DNA of 64,000 bases from Nosema muscidifuracis (GCA_028335825.1 JAIOKI010000004.1:558001-622000); one strand, 5' to 3'; positions 1-10,613 are shown, numbered from the stretch's first letter. The notes: generated by a model from the letters alone, not told the origin. Made by a program: numbers and translations.

Positions 1-105
1 ATTTATCATTATGAAGTTAATAATCATCAGAGAGAGATATTAGAAGAAGTGAATGAGATATTAACAGAGACTATGACAATGATTAAGTATTATCTATTTA
101 GATAA
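1..105 (+). CDS. C-terminal end of an unidentified protein (partial)
   Basis: An open frame enters from the left edge in phase with base 1, gives 34 residues and stops with TAA at 103-105. The peptide is mixed and charged (it contains EVNEILTETMTMIKYYLF) and looks like a real protein end rather than AT noise. The rest lies outside the window, so no function can be given. It is convergent with the helicase gene that follows, with a spacer of about 220 bases. Confidence 0.5.
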   Translation: MYHYEVNNHQREILEEVNEILTETMTMIKYYLFR

Positions 106-324
106 TAAAAATAAACTTTTTTAATTAAAAAAATATCAATAAATTAAAATTATCATGTAGAAGAGTATCTAAATTAAAAACTATGAATGATATATTTGAA
201 TTAAAAAAAATCAATTATAAATGAGTTATTAAATTAAAAAATCAATAATATTATAAAAATTATTATATAATATATTATATGTAATACTTCCTATTAGACA
301 TATTAAATTAAATAAACTTTTTAA

Positions 325-3300
325 TTAAGCAAATATAGCTTTAAATTTAGGCTCGAATAATGCATAAAAATTACTGAGTTTTTTGTAAGTATCACCTCCA
401 ATTTCATATTTACTATACCATCTTAAAAGACTGCTTAACACATTTTTAATAACACTTAAAGATTTGAATAAATCTGCAGATCTAATCTTGTTATTTTTTA
501 CTATTTGCTGAACACTTCTTCCTAAAAAGAAATCTAACAGATAAGAATTTTTAGCTGAGTCAAGATAACTTACTTGTATAAAAGAAAGTATTGTATGAAT
601 CTGTTTCTTACTATAATATTGTAATCCTCTTAAAACAGAGTCATATATTTTTAAAGAAGCTTGCATACTTAAATTATTAATATCTTTGCATAAATTGTAT
701 ATCTTTTCATCAAGTGGAGGAAGAATAAATTCATTCTCAAAAATAAGAGGTCTAATTTCAAATAAATGACTTAAAGTATTCATAAAAGATTTTGGTTCAA
801 AATCAATAAGATTATTTTCTAAAAGAATAGCAAATACAAAGATGGATGGATCAGAATCACGATTAGATATTATTAAATCATTAAGATAAGATTTATCATT
901 AAAATAATTGTGTAAAATATTCAATTGTAAATCTACAAGATTTTTTCTTCTCTCTTCAGATATAAAAATATTACTTAAATCATAAGAAGTTTTTAAAGAT
1001 AAATTTTCCAATAAATTTTTGTTAGTATTTTCATAAGTTCCTTCTTTTTTGTTGTTATTTTCTTCTACTGAATTTTCAATATTTTCATAAGTTCCTTCTT
1101 TTTTATTAATATTTTCTTCTACTAAATTTTTGTCAATATTCTCTTTTTTATTAATATTTTCTTCTTTTTTCTTAATATGTTTATAAGTATTTTCTAATAA
1201 AGGATATTTTACTAGAGAATCTTTTAAATTAAATCCTACAAAACTACTATTAGTATATGTATATACACCTTTTATATTTGGTAAAAGAGATACCATTAAA
1301 TTTTGTACTCTTCGTTGTGGTATACCCATAAATACAATATTTCCTAATGTATCATATCCTCTTCTTCCTGCTCTACCTGCCATCTGTTTATAATTTAAAG
1401 GATCTAATAATAAACTATCTCCTGCAAATACAACTGTTCTACAAGGCATATTTATTCCTAAAGCTAATGTATCTGTAGCAAATAAAACTCTAAGATGTTT
1501 TTGTCTAAATAAAATTTCTGCAACATTTCTATATTTTCTATTCATTTGTTCATGATGTATTCCTATTCCTCTATAAAGCATATCAATATATTCAGGTCTA
1601 GTATTTTTAATAAATCTTGTTTCTTCTTCTAATTCATAATCTGTAACTTTAGTAACAGGATCAAGATATGTAAATTTAATATTCTTCTTATCAGTTTTAT
1701 ATTCAAAATTCTTTTCTGCTTCTAATGATTCTTCAATCCAAGAATCTTTACTTTTTTCTACATCTCTATTTCTTTTAGCTTCTTTCTTAATTTTATCTAT
1801 AACTTTATTTCTTTTAATTTCTATATCCATACTCTCTAATTTTTCATAAACTCTAACAGCCATTTTATTAATAAAATCTCTATCTGTATTGAAAACTATG
1901 CAAGGAAGCATATTTTTATTTTTTAAATCATCTAATAAATTCATCATATTTTCCATAATATATTCTTCATTATATTCATTTAATTTATCAAAAGCTTTTT
2001 TACTATCTTTAGTTTGTAACTTATAAATCTTTTTAACTTGTTTTTCAGAAAGATCATTATTTTTAATTAAATTTTCAAAATATCTTAATAAGTGTTTTTC
2101 ATAATCTTTACAATCTTTCTTAGTTAAAATATTACTCTTAAAAAATCTTTCAGGTACAAGTGGATATAATAATTCTTTTTGTTTTTCTGTAAGTACAGCA
2201 CATAAAGAATCAAATAAATATAACAACTCTTCTGGTAAAAAATTAATATCATTTCCAAATCCAAATTTTTTTATATGCTCATATGAATAAGCAAAAAGAT
2301 TGTTAATTGGTACAATATTATCAGAATATACGTAAGGCTTAAGTTCACAATATCTTTCAGTATGCATAACTAATTCACAATCTCTATTCTTTGATCTTTC
2401 AATCTTAGCCATCCATTCATAAAATCCATTTAAATTACCTAATGTAGCACTCAATACTAGCATAGGACAAGGACTTAAATGAAAAATTCTTTCTATTGGA
2501 CTTCCCATTTCTTCTGAACTAATTTTATGCACTTCATCAATAATTATATATTTAATTCTAGGAAGAATATTTTCAGGTGGTGAATTTAAAATAGATTCAA
2601 GTAAAGAAGGTATAGTTATTAAAACTTGACAATTAAATGGATCATTACAAAAATCTTTCATTAATGAACCTTGTATATTAGTTTTTACATTAAGTTTAGG
2701 TGCAAATCTTGCATAAATATCAGCTGATACTTGATTGGCCAATGCCTTTGTTGGTAAACAAAATACAACCATGTCTTTATCACTATTTCTCAAAATTTTT
2801 TCTATAGCATAAAAACATATAAAAGTTTTTCCTGAACTTGTTGGAGCTGCAACTATAGCACTTTTATTATCATCAACTAAATCTAATAATTTTCTTTGCC
2901 AAGCATCTGGCTCAAATAAAACACGTGGATCTTTTTTAGATCCCAAATTACGTTTAAGTTTATCTCCTGTATATTTAAGTTGAAAACAAATATCATAATC
3001 ACTCGGTGCTGATGTATCGTCAGTAAAAAATTCTAATTTTATTTCCAAATTATTTTTTTCTAATATTTCGTGTACAGTAGCTTCAAATCCACAATCAATA
3101 AGTTTCTGTAAAACAAATTCTGAACAATTATCATTATTCAAAAATTTATCAACATATTCCAAACAATTAAGATAGCAAGGTATAATTTTTCTTTCATCAC
3201 ATTCTTCAGATCTTTTTTCTAAATTCCATATATCTGAATAATATTCTACTTTAAGTAACAAAATTCTTTTATAAATAACTTGATTATCAGTGACTACACC

Positions 3301-4485
3301 TTCTAATAATATTTTTTTTGTTAAAGTATCTGCATTCTTATACTTAATAAAAAAATTCTTTAACCATAAATTATCTTGTTCTTTTTGTTTTTCTTCTAAT
3401 CTACGTTGATTAGAATTGATAATTTCTTGTTGCTTTTTTGATATCTTTTTTGTTTTAATTTCCTTAGATTTAATAATAGGTGCGAATAATAATTTTCCAT
3501 TAAATAAAGATTGAGCAGATTTTTGTAAATTTTTTAAATGTATAAATGCAGATTTTTCATTAGATTGCTTCAAACTTACTAAATAATTCATTTCTGATTT
3601 TTCAGGTTGATATTCTTTTAATTTTTTATCATTTTCAAAATATTTTGGCATTGATAATTTATCATTAAATTCTAAAGGAAATGTCTTGTTAAAAAGCAAT
3701 CTACCATCAAATTTCAATTTCTTCTTAATAATAAATAATTCATATAAACTTTCACACAAAGATTCTGATACAATTTCTTGACTATTTTTTAATAAATTAT
3801 CATCTAATTTAGAATTATAAAATTCTTCAATTTTTTTAATATCCCAATTATCACTACATTTCAATATTTCGTCATTTATTTTTTTTTCTAAATTATCTTC
3901 AGTTAAATTCTGTTTATTTAATGGTAAAACGAAAGTATTAAAAATATTTTCTTCTTGATTTTTTATATCTAATGGGTTATAAACAAAAGTGTAAACAAAA
4001 GGTATTCTAATTTCTATATTATCTAAAAAACCAACATATAAATTTTTACTAACACATTTATATAAAAAATCTTGAGATCTCTCAGAAGTATCACCAAGAA
4101 CTAAAGCTACTCTCTCATTTTTTATATAATCATTCATTTCACCAATATCTTTAGATTCATAAATACTCTTAATAAATTCAATAACCAATTTTGTATAAAT
4201 ATCAATATCTTTGTAATCAAAAAAAATTGTCACAACATCAAATCCACTAGATTTTAAATTTTCTATAAGAAAATTGAAACCATGTTGAATTGTATGAAGA
4301 GGGAGGTTTCTAATATCTAAATTATAGTTATTACATAGATATGTTACAAGACCATTTCCATGTATTATTAAATGTCCAATACCAGTAAATTGTAAACTTA
4401 TATTGGTAAATGAAGGTATTTCTGATTTAAAATACTGAGTATTTTCTTTTTCCAATTGCATTAATTGGGGTAAAAAATTTATCAT
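325..4485 (-). CDS. DDX60-like superfamily 2 RNA helicase (Ski2-like group)
   Basis: Large helicase of 1386 residues. Motif I is APTSSGKT at about 547-554, preceded by the FxPDxWQ signature typical of DDX60 proteins. Motif II is DEVH at about 650, motif III is SATLGN, and motif VI is QMAGRAGRRG from about 1034. This is the Ski2/DDX60 group, which unwinds RNA using ATP; vertebrate DDX60 acts in antiviral RNA sensing, but the role in fungi and their relatives is unclear. The N-terminal region (about 1-180) resembles the PIN-like domain seen in DDX60. Residues about 1098-1160 are a Lys/Glu/Asn-rich repeat with recurring NKKEGTYEN, probably a disordered loop. Start choice: the first ATG is at 4485, but a CCCC lies between it and an in-frame ATG at 4461 (Met9), so the protein may really start there with 1378 residues. 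The family call is firm; DDX60 versus plain Ski2 is an inference. Confidence 0.75.
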   Translation of the reverse strand: MINFLPQLMQLEKENTQYFKSEIPSFTNISLQFTGIGHLIIHGNGLVTYLCNNYNLDIRNLPLHTIQHGFNFLIENLKSSGFDVVTIFFDYKDIDIYTKLVIEFIKSIYESKDIGEMNDYIKNERVALVLGDTSERSQDFLYKCVSKNLYVGFLDNIEIRIPFVYTFVYNPLDIKNQEENIFNTFVLPLNKQNLTEDNLEKKINDEILKCSDNWDIKKIEEFYNSKLDDNLLKNSQEIVSESLCESLYELFIIKKKLKFDGRLLFNKTFPLEFNDKLSMPKYFENDKKLKEYQPEKSEMNYLVSLKQSNEKSAFIHLKNLQKSAQSLFNGKLLFAPIIKSKEIKTKKISKKQQEIINSNQRRLEEKQKEQDNLWLKNFFIKYKNADTLTKKILLEGVVTDNQVIYKRILLLKVEYYSDIWNLEKRSEECDERKIIPCYLNCLEYVDKFLNNDNCSEFVLQKLIDCGFEATVHEILEKNNLEIKLEFFTDDTSAPSDYDICFQLKYTGDKLKRNLGSKKDPRVLFEPDAWQRKLLDLVDDNKSAIVAAPTSSGKTFICFYAIEKILRNSDKDMVVFCLPTKALANQVSADIYARFAPKLNVKTNIQGSLMKDFCNDPFNCQVLITIPSLLESILNSPPENILPRIKYIIIDEVHKISSEEMGSPIERIFHLSPCPMLVLSATLGNLNGFYEWMAKIERSKNRDCELVMHTERYCELKPYVYSDNIVPINNLFAYSYEHIKKFGFGNDINFLPEELLYLFDSLCAVLTEKQKELLYPLVPERFFKSNILTKKDCKDYEKHLLRYFENLIKNNDLSEKQVKKIYKLQTKDSKKAFDKLNEYNEEYIMENMMNLLDDLKNKNMLPCIVFNTDRDFINKMAVRVYEKLESMDIEIKRNKVIDKIKKEAKRNRDVEKSKDSWIEESLEAEKNFEYKTDKKNIKFTYLDPVTKVTDYELEEETRFIKNTRPEYIDMLYRGIGIHHEQMNRKYRNVAEILFRQKHLRVLFATDTLALGINMPCRTVVFAGDSLLLDPLNYKQMAGRAGRRGYDTLGNIVFMGIPQRRVQNLMVSLLPNIKGVYTYTNSSFVGFNLKDSLVKYPLLENTYKHIKKKEENINKKENIDKNLVEENINKKEGTYENIENSVEENNNKKEGTYENTNKNLLENLSLKTSYDLSNIFISEERRKNLVDLQLNILHNYFNDKSYLNDLIISNRDSDPSIFVFAILLENNLIDFEPKSFMNTLSHLFEIRPLIFENEFILPPLDEKIYNLCKDINNLSMQASLKIYDSVLRGLQYYSKKQIHTILSFIQVSYLDSAKNSYLLDFFLGRSVQQIVKNNKIRSADLFKSLSVIKNVLSSLLRWYSKYEIGGDTYKKLSNFYALFEPKFKAIFA

Positions 4486-5170
4486 TTTTATTCGATTGTT
4501 GATTCGTATTCATTTTTTTTAAATAATTTTATGTAAAACTCTTCTCATCACTTGTAAAAAATTAAGATTTATTGAAACAAGTAAAGAAATTTTATTCTAA
4601 TAAAAAAAATTAGTAGAAACAATAGAGAAATATTCGACAAAATTAAAGCATAAAATGACATTATAAAGTATTAAGCTCGATACTAAAAGTAATGAAAATA
4701 TTGATAAACTGAAAATGAGAGAGCTATTAGAAAAAAACAGAACCCAGGATAATGTTTTAAATTAGTTATATTTAAGATAACTTATTTATAATTTAATTAT
4801 TAATTTTTTTCTCATTATAATCGATTAGATATTTTTTCCAATATTTAATTTCTAATAGAAAATAAATTAAATATTTATAAGAATATAAACAACTATTAGG
4901 CTATCAAAAAATTCTTATCTAATAATTTATTTTACACTAGCATAGATTCAGGTCTTACTTTTCTCAAATAAAATTCTAGATTTATTTTAATGACACTATT
5001 TTTATTATAAAAAAAACTTTTTCAAATAGTATCTTTAAAAAAAAGGAATTATTAAATTGGAATTATATTAAAATCTTAAAATTATTTTTAATATTTAAAA
5101 AAATGAATTATTAAATTGAAATACTATTTTATGAAGAAGAATATTTAAATCTTAAAATTATTTTTAATAT
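4486..5170. repeat. AT-rich spacer with a degenerate direct duplication
   Basis: No gene seen. Bases about 5040-5170 hold two imperfect copies of a segment containing GAATTATTAAATTG and CTTAAAATTATTTTTAATATTT, displaced by about 60 to 76 bases. The rest is AT-rich filler. Confidence 0.5.
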
Positions 5171-5671
5171 TTAATTAAAAACATATTTAAAAAAAAATGG
5201 AAATAATGTATTCCCATTGAGAAGATTATAAACATTTTCGTCATCTAGTTCACTATCATCGTCTTCACCACCAAAATCAAAATCATTACTAAGTATTCTT
5301 ATAAAATTAGCTTCATTTTTCTCAAATTCTTCCTCACCTATTAAATCTTTAAATTTATTTATTAATTCATCTCTGTTAACTCTGATAGTTCTTTCAAAAA
5401 TATTAGACGTATAAAAATCTATAAAATTTTTGTATTTAATTTTAGTCTCACTGCATTCTTTTTCAGTTTGGAAATCGTTATTTTCAATTCTGTGTTCCCA
5501 TTCAATTTCAAATATTTCTTCTATAAAATCTTTTATTTCAAATAACTCATTTTGGTTTGATTCTATATGTTCTTCAACTAAATCTGATTCTAAAGATATA
5601 TTTTCGATTAACATAATTTTTTTTGAACTGATAAATGTCAAACATATTAATAGTAAAGAAATATTCTTCAT
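5171..5671 (-). CDS. small acidic secreted protein, unidentified
   Basis: 166 residues. The first 16 residues (Met-Lys, then a Leu/Ile-rich core ending ISS) form a plausible signal peptide. The mature part is rich in Glu, Asp and Asn, with a strongly acidic stretch (GGEDDDSELDDEN) near residues 134-146. No transmembrane segment follows the leader, so secretion to the endoplasmic reticulum or host interface is inferred. The start is well supported because CCC directly abuts the ATG (CTACCCATG). I recognise no family. It stands alone between two repeat-rich spacers. Confidence 0.6.
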   Translation of the reverse strand: MKNISLLLICLTFISSKKIMLIENISLESDLVEEHIESNQNELFEIKDFIEEIFEIEWEHRIENNDFQTEKECSETKIKYKNFIDFYTSNIFERTIRVNRDELINKFKDLIGEEEFEKNEANFIRILSNDFDFGGEDDDSELDDENVYNLLNGNTLFPFFFKYVFN

Positions 5672-7262
5672 GGGTAGGTTAATATTTTTTTATTTATTAA
5701 AATTATTATGTCATAGAACAATATTAAAATATATTTATGATAATTAATAATTTTGTATTCAAATGGTTATATATGTAATTGAATATAGGATTTATCCTTA
5801 TAAAGAAATAGATGTATTTAATTTGAATATGTCCAGTTATTGATAAATTTACTAAAGCATAGATTTTTTATAAAAGATGTAGTAATTACTTTGTATTGAC
5901 TATGATAAATATATACAGTTATTACAATAAGTTTTTTAAGAAAGATAGATTATAATTAATATTTTATATATGGTGAAATAGATTATTCTTTTAATAATTT
6001 ATGTCAAGTATTTTAAAATGTTTGATGACGTAATTAAATGAAATCAGAAAAAAAATTATTAAGTCAAACCTCTGTTTTTAAATAACTAAATTAATGCATA
6101 ATCGAACTTATTTTAATTTGAAAACTTCAAGAGATAATTAAAATTTCTTTCTAAACGTTAATTAAAATATTTAATCAATTTAACAAAATATACAATATTT
6201 CAACTTTTTGTACTAAAATGTTAATAGAAGTGTAAAAATGAGTATCTATTAAGTTTTTAAAGTGCTTAATTTATTTACTATCTTTTTTTTTGTGGTTTGA
6301 TGAATATTTTTATTTTTTTTGAACTTTTATAATTTTAAAAATATTATTTGTAAATTTTAATTAACGAGAGTCATATAAGCTCATATTTTTAATTATTTCC
6401 TTCTTTGATCTTCTTTTTTAAGAAAGTTTAATACATCTTATCTTGTTGAAGGTGACTTTATTGTTTTGAAAAACTACGTTACTCGTTACTTGTATTTTTT
6501 ATTCTTTAACTTAAAACTTAGTACCTTCTAAGTATTCTTAATATAATGAAAAAGATATCATGAAACAGTATTTTGTTTTATAAACAAGTCATTATTTATT
6601 TTCTTCTTTTGATTTATTTCTGACTAGTTTTAGTATTAAAAAAATTGATACTCAACCTTTAAAAATATAAGTAAATTACATTTTTCATAACAAGAAAAAC
6701 ATCAGCTAATTTTTATATTTAAATTGATTCATCACCTCTTTCAATATTTAGTTATTTATATCCAATTTAATTATCAAAATTTTAATTTAGAATATAAACT
6801 GTTATGAATAATAATTAATTTAATTTGATTATTCTTAAGATTTTCATATCATCATTAGATTATTTTAATATGAAGAATTTTATAGTATCTTAATATAGAA
6901 AAGAACTCAAATTTAAATAAAAAATAAAAAGTATATTCATCAATGGATTTTAAGAAAAATTATTAACTTTACTCTTTTTATGTCTGAAGAAATACGTAAA
7001 GATAAAAAAATATTTATTTAACAAGTAAAATTTAAAATAAAATGTTATATTAATTTTAATCAAAAAATTAAGAATTTTTTACTTGATTAAACTAGAAGAA
7101 ATTGATTTTAGTATGTTTCATACTAAAATCAATTATTTTGTAAATATTTAAAGTATTATTTATTTTAATTAAAATATTAGAAGAATAGATCATATTTTGA
7201 AATCTGAAACATCCAAAATAATCAGATCTAAATATTTAAGATAAAAAATAAGAAACCTAAAG
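5672..7262. other. AT-rich intergenic region without a supported gene
   Basis: 1.6 kb with no CCC-associated start and no long open frame. It contains a perfect hairpin at 7100-7134 (listed separately), a TGACGTAA site at 6026-6033 and a weak coding-like patch on the minus strand around 6418-6537 that I do not call. Confidence 0.5.
7100..7134. repeat. perfect inverted repeat, 16-bp arms with 3-base loop
   Basis: The left arm 7100-7115 (AATTGATTTTAGTATG) is exactly complementary to the right arm 7119-7134, separated by TTT. It lies about 130 bases upstream of the metalloprotease start. It could be a regulatory hairpin, a transcript-end structure or the scar of a small element. Confidence 0.75.
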
Positions 7263-8297
7263 ATGTTTTATTTTTTTATATTAGAAATATTGACCAATAT
7301 TCACAATGTAGAATACTTTAGTATTACAGATAAACCTATTTTAAAAAACTTATTTATATATAGAAAATTTAGAATGAAATTTGATGATAATATTTTTATA
7401 TTCTCTAATGGATCTAAAAAGTATATAACAGATGCTTGTACATACTCAGTAATATCACCTAATGCTTTTGGACATCTTCATGTCTGTAATCAGTTTAAAG
7501 GTCTTATTTGTACAGGTAATAAATGTATGGAAATTGAAGAAGTAACAAAAAACAATCCAAGAAAGATTCGTGTTTTAGAATTTGAACAAGATAGTATAAA
7601 TTTTAGAATACCTGAGAAATATAAATCAGGAATAAATAGTAATGGAATTTTTGTATACAATAATGGAAAAGTTTATTTTAAAAATAACCTACGCATTTCT
7701 CGTAAAAAAATAATAGAATTACGAATTGGACTTATAAATGAATATGATAGATATAAAGAATTAAAATCTGGTACTTATAATGACACATTGAATATATTTA
7801 ATAACGCAAAGAAAATTATTGAAAGTTTAGAATTTAATTATTTTACTCTCACACTGACTAATACAATAATAATAAATAGAACTGAATCAAATTTAATTTC
7901 TAATAAAAAATCAGAAGCTCCATTAGAAGATTTCGAAAAAAATATCTCTAAAATTAAAGAAATTAATAAAAAGTTAAAAAGTAGTGATCTTTTAGTTTTA
8001 GTAACTAATGATGCTTTTAATGAACAAGAAGGTCTTAGTTATTATCAAGGTATGAAAGATATTGATACTAGATATATGATAATAAATTTAGATCAGAAAA
8101 ATTCATCATATTATAAAGGTAAAATTTTAGTACATGAAATATTACACACACTTGGAAGTTTACATGATAAAGGAAGTCATGGACTTTTAATGGATGAATT
8201 ATTTGTAGATAAAAATGATAAAGAAATAAGATTGAGTGATGAGAGAAGACATGAAGTCGAAGCATTTGTTCTTAAAAATATGGATGTTTTCAATTGA
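7263..8297 (+). CDS. ADAM/reprolysin-like zinc metalloprotease (M12B type)
   Basis: 344 residues. The catalytic zinc motif HEILHTLGSLHD starts at about residue 291 and matches HExxHxxGxxHD of the reprolysin/ADAM clan, with three zinc-binding His and the catalytic Glu292. The N-terminus (MFYFFILEIL) is a plausible signal peptide or anchor. Paired cysteines near residues 59-95 suggest an ER-matured prodomain. The protein ends soon after the catalytic domain, so disintegrin and Cys-rich domains are missing at this stop codon. The same frame then stays open for 65 more codons made of a 10-residue repeat (see the array at 8291-8500), so the true C-terminus may be longer. No CCC precedes the ATG; AAACCTAAAG is the nearest resemblance. 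The enzyme class is firm; substrate and location are inferred. Confidence 0.75.
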   Translation: MFYFFILEILTNIHNVEYFSITDKPILKNLFIYRKFRMKFDDNIFIFSNGSKKYITDACTYSVISPNAFGHLHVCNQFKGLICTGNKCMEIEEVTKNNPRKIRVLEFEQDSINFRIPEKYKSGINSNGIFVYNNGKVYFKNNLRISRKKIIELRIGLINEYDRYKELKSGTYNDTLNIFNNAKKIIESLEFNYFTLTLTNTIIINRTESNLISNKKSEAPLEDFEKNISKIKEINKKLKSSDLLVLVTNDAFNEQEGLSYYQGMKDIDTRYMIINLDQKNSSYYKGKILVHEILHTLGSLHDKGSHGLLMDELFVDKNDKEIRLSDERRHEVEAFVLKNMDVFN

Positions 8298-8500
8298 TGG
8301 AAAAAAAGTCAATATATTTTAACTGATGGAAAAAAACTCAATATATTTTCAACTGATGGAAAAAAGTCAATATATTTTTCAACTAATGGAAAAGAGTCAA
8401 TATATTTTTTAACTTATAAAAATAAATCTGAATATATTTCAACTAATGGAAAAGAGTCAATATATTTTTCAATTGATGGAAATACATCTGAATAAATAAA
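8291..8500 (+). repeat. 30-bp tandem array overlapping the metalloprotease stop codon
   Basis: Seven copies with starts at about 8291, 8321, 8351, 8381, 8411, 8441 and 8471. The consensus begins AACTAATGGAAAAGAGTCAA and ends ATATATTTTTC. The first copy contains the last codons and TGA stop (8295-8297) of the metalloprotease and is one base short (29 bp). From 8298 to the TAA at 8493-8495 the metalloprotease frame has no stop and translates into a degenerate repeat of the type STNGKESIYF. Confidence 0.85.
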
Positions 8501-8585
8501 TATAATCAATCTTTAATAAATATAATAAATATAAATAAATTTCATTTTTTTTGAATATTTTTATAAATTATTTTACCCTGCATAA

Positions 8586-10613
8586 ATGATAAATTCATCT
8601 CTTTATAAATATTACAGATCTCTCAATATAAAAATACATAAAGATTTTATAATAGATCAATTAGGATCACGTATTATATTTATAGTTACTACAGATCATT
8701 CATTTTATATTTATGATCTAGAAAAGTTCAATATTTTATTTATTGGTCCGTATATTGAAAAGATTTCTAAGTCATATTTTTATAAAGATATATTATATAT
8801 TTTATCTGATAATAATCTAATGATGTTTAAAAGAGGAATTTTAATTAATAAAATAGATTTTAAAGAAAAAATTAAAGATATAAAATGTTTAGATGATATT
8901 TTATTTGTACTACTTGATAATTTTAAATTAAATATTTATGAAAATATTATTACAATGAATGATGAAGGATTATCTAATTGTAAAATGGAATTAATTAATG
9001 AAATAGAAAATGTTTCTATAATTTGGCATCCTAAGACTTACATAAATAAGATTTTAATACAAAAAGATGATAAAATTTTAATGTTTAATTTCATTAAAAA
9101 TAAAATAATTTATGAATTTAAATCAATAGATAAAAATTTTTTAAAAATAAAAGATACAAAAATAATTGATATAGTTGGAATAATTTATAAAAATAGACTG
9201 GATATTGTAAATTTAAAACAAGATAAAATTTTGTATACTTTAGAATTATTAGAAAATGAAGATTTTTTTATTAATTTAGATTTCTCTGATGATAAATTAA
9301 TTTATGTACAAAATAATACTTTATTTTTGTATGATTTAATTAACAAATATAAAATTTTATATAAAAAAGAAATACTTAATGCATATTTTATAGATAATAA
9401 TTATATTTTAGTTACTACTTCTTCAGATATTTTAATTTATGAAATTAATAACGGTAAATTAAATATGATAAAAAATAAAGTAATGAAAATTTCTGGAATT
9501 AATAAGATAGAATTTATTAATAATAAGAATTTTATATTAATTAATGAAAATAGTGTTGTAAGATACAATTTATTTAATGATAATAATTCTAATAGAATTA
9601 TTATCAATAAAGATGATTTTGATATTTCACCTATAAAAAGTTCTTGTTATAAAGATAATATAATTATAAATAAGAAAAATACTTTATGGAAAGTAGATTT
9701 AATTAATAATCGATCTACTTTTTTATTAAGAAATGAGGTAAAAGATATATCATTATTTAAAGAAAGAATTCTTTTTGTTACAGAAAAATATAATATTATG
9801 AATATAAATAGTAAATTAGTACATTATAAATTAGATAAAATATTTGATAATGTAATTTATCATGAAGATTATATAATTTCTTATAATGAAAATATAATTA
9901 ATATTTTTAATTATATTAAGAATATTAAATATAATTTAAATGTTGAAAAAATTATTCAAATAAAAGTTATTGATAACTTTGTTTGTGTACAAACAAAGTT
10001 TAATTTACTTTTTTATAATTTTGAAGAATCAGAATATTTTAGAATTTACAATATAAATAACATTATAGATTTTGATATTAATAACAAGATACTTTGTGTA
10101 ATTGATACTAAAAATATTTATATATATGATATATTAAGTAATATAGAATTAGATAAGATAATTTTATTAGAAAGTTGTAAATTTATTAGATTTAGTAGTA
10201 ATAATTTTTTTATAGTAGTTGTTTCTAATGAAGATGAAGTAATTTTATTATCCAATAGAATATATAAAATAGAAGATAAATTAGATGAAAATATAATAGA
10301 TGGTAATATAATAAAATATAAATTAGATGATAATATATTAGATAATAATAAATTAAATGAAAATAATATAAAATGGAATATTAATGAATTATTTAATATT
10401 AAATATGAAGATTTAGATTTAAATAATATATTAGAAGATATACTTGTTAATTTAGAAAAAGATTATTTAAAATACAACACTATTTTAAATAAAATTATCA
10501 AAAAATATTTTAAAAGTTTTGATAAAAATCGATTGAGTAATTTTTTTGAGAAATACAAGGAGATTAGTAATAAATATATGGATGAATATATTAGATGTAC
10601 TAAATATTATTAA
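8586..10613 (+). CDS. UTP21: Utp21/WDR36-like U3 snoRNP beta-propeller protein
   Basis: 675 residues of repeating short beta-strand-like segments typical of a WD40 propeller that has lost most WD dipeptides. The segment around residues 147-175 (WHPKTYINKILIQ, then a strand ending KIIYEF) matches the conserved HPxTYLNKILLG...GKLIYTF signature of Utp21/WDR36. The tail after about residue 600 (LEKDYLKYNTILNKIIKKYF) is helical, as in the Utp21 C-terminal domain. Utp21 belongs to the small-subunit processome that handles pre-18S rRNA in the nucleolus. It is shorter than yeast Utp21 (about 940 residues), as usual for microsporidia. The start is supported by TTACCCTGCATAAATG. Lys/Asn/Ile richness reflects base composition. 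An alternative would be another divergent WD40 protein. Confidence 0.6.
   Translation: MINSSLYKYYRSLNIKIHKDFIIDQLGSRIIFIVTTDHSFYIYDLEKFNILFIGPYIEKISKSYFYKDILYILSDNNLMMFKRGILINKIDFKEKIKDIKCLDDILFVLLDNFKLNIYENIITMNDEGLSNCKMELINEIENVSIIWHPKTYINKILIQKDDKILMFNFIKNKIIYEFKSIDKNFLKIKDTKIIDIVGIIYKNRLDIVNLKQDKILYTLELLENEDFFINLDFSDDKLIYVQNNTLFLYDLINKYKILYKKEILNAYFIDNNYILVTTSSDILIYEINNGKLNMIKNKVMKISGINKIEFINNKNFILINENSVVRYNLFNDNNSNRIIINKDDFDISPIKSSCYKDNIIINKKNTLWKVDLINNRSTFLLRNEVKDISLFKERILFVTEKYNIMNINSKLVHYKLDKIFDNVIYHEDYIISYNENIINIFNYIKNIKYNLNVEKIIQIKVIDNFVCVQTKFNLLFYNFEESEYFRIYNINNIIDFDINNKILCVIDTKNIYIYDILSNIELDKIILLESCKFIRFSSNNFFIVVVSNEDEVILLSNRIYKIEDKLDENIIDGNIIKYKLDDNILDNNKLNENNIKWNINELFNIKYEDLDLNNILEDILVNLEKDYLKYNTILNKIIKKYFKSFDKNRLSNFFEKYKEISNKYMDEYIRCTKYY

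Noticed and set aside
5430-5747. 105-codon plus-strand frame
   Set aside because: Lies opposite the secreted-protein gene that has a CCC-linked start; composition is that of an antisense shadow.
6418-6537. Coding-like minus-strand patch (KIQVTSNVVFQNNKVTFNK)
   Set aside because: Only about 26 uninterrupted codons and no start signal; too weak to call even as a pseudogene.
9975-10000. 26-base near-perfect palindrome AACTTTGTTTGT/ACAAACAAAGTT
   Set aside because: Lies inside the Utp21-like coding sequence and encodes ordinary residues; probably coincidence.
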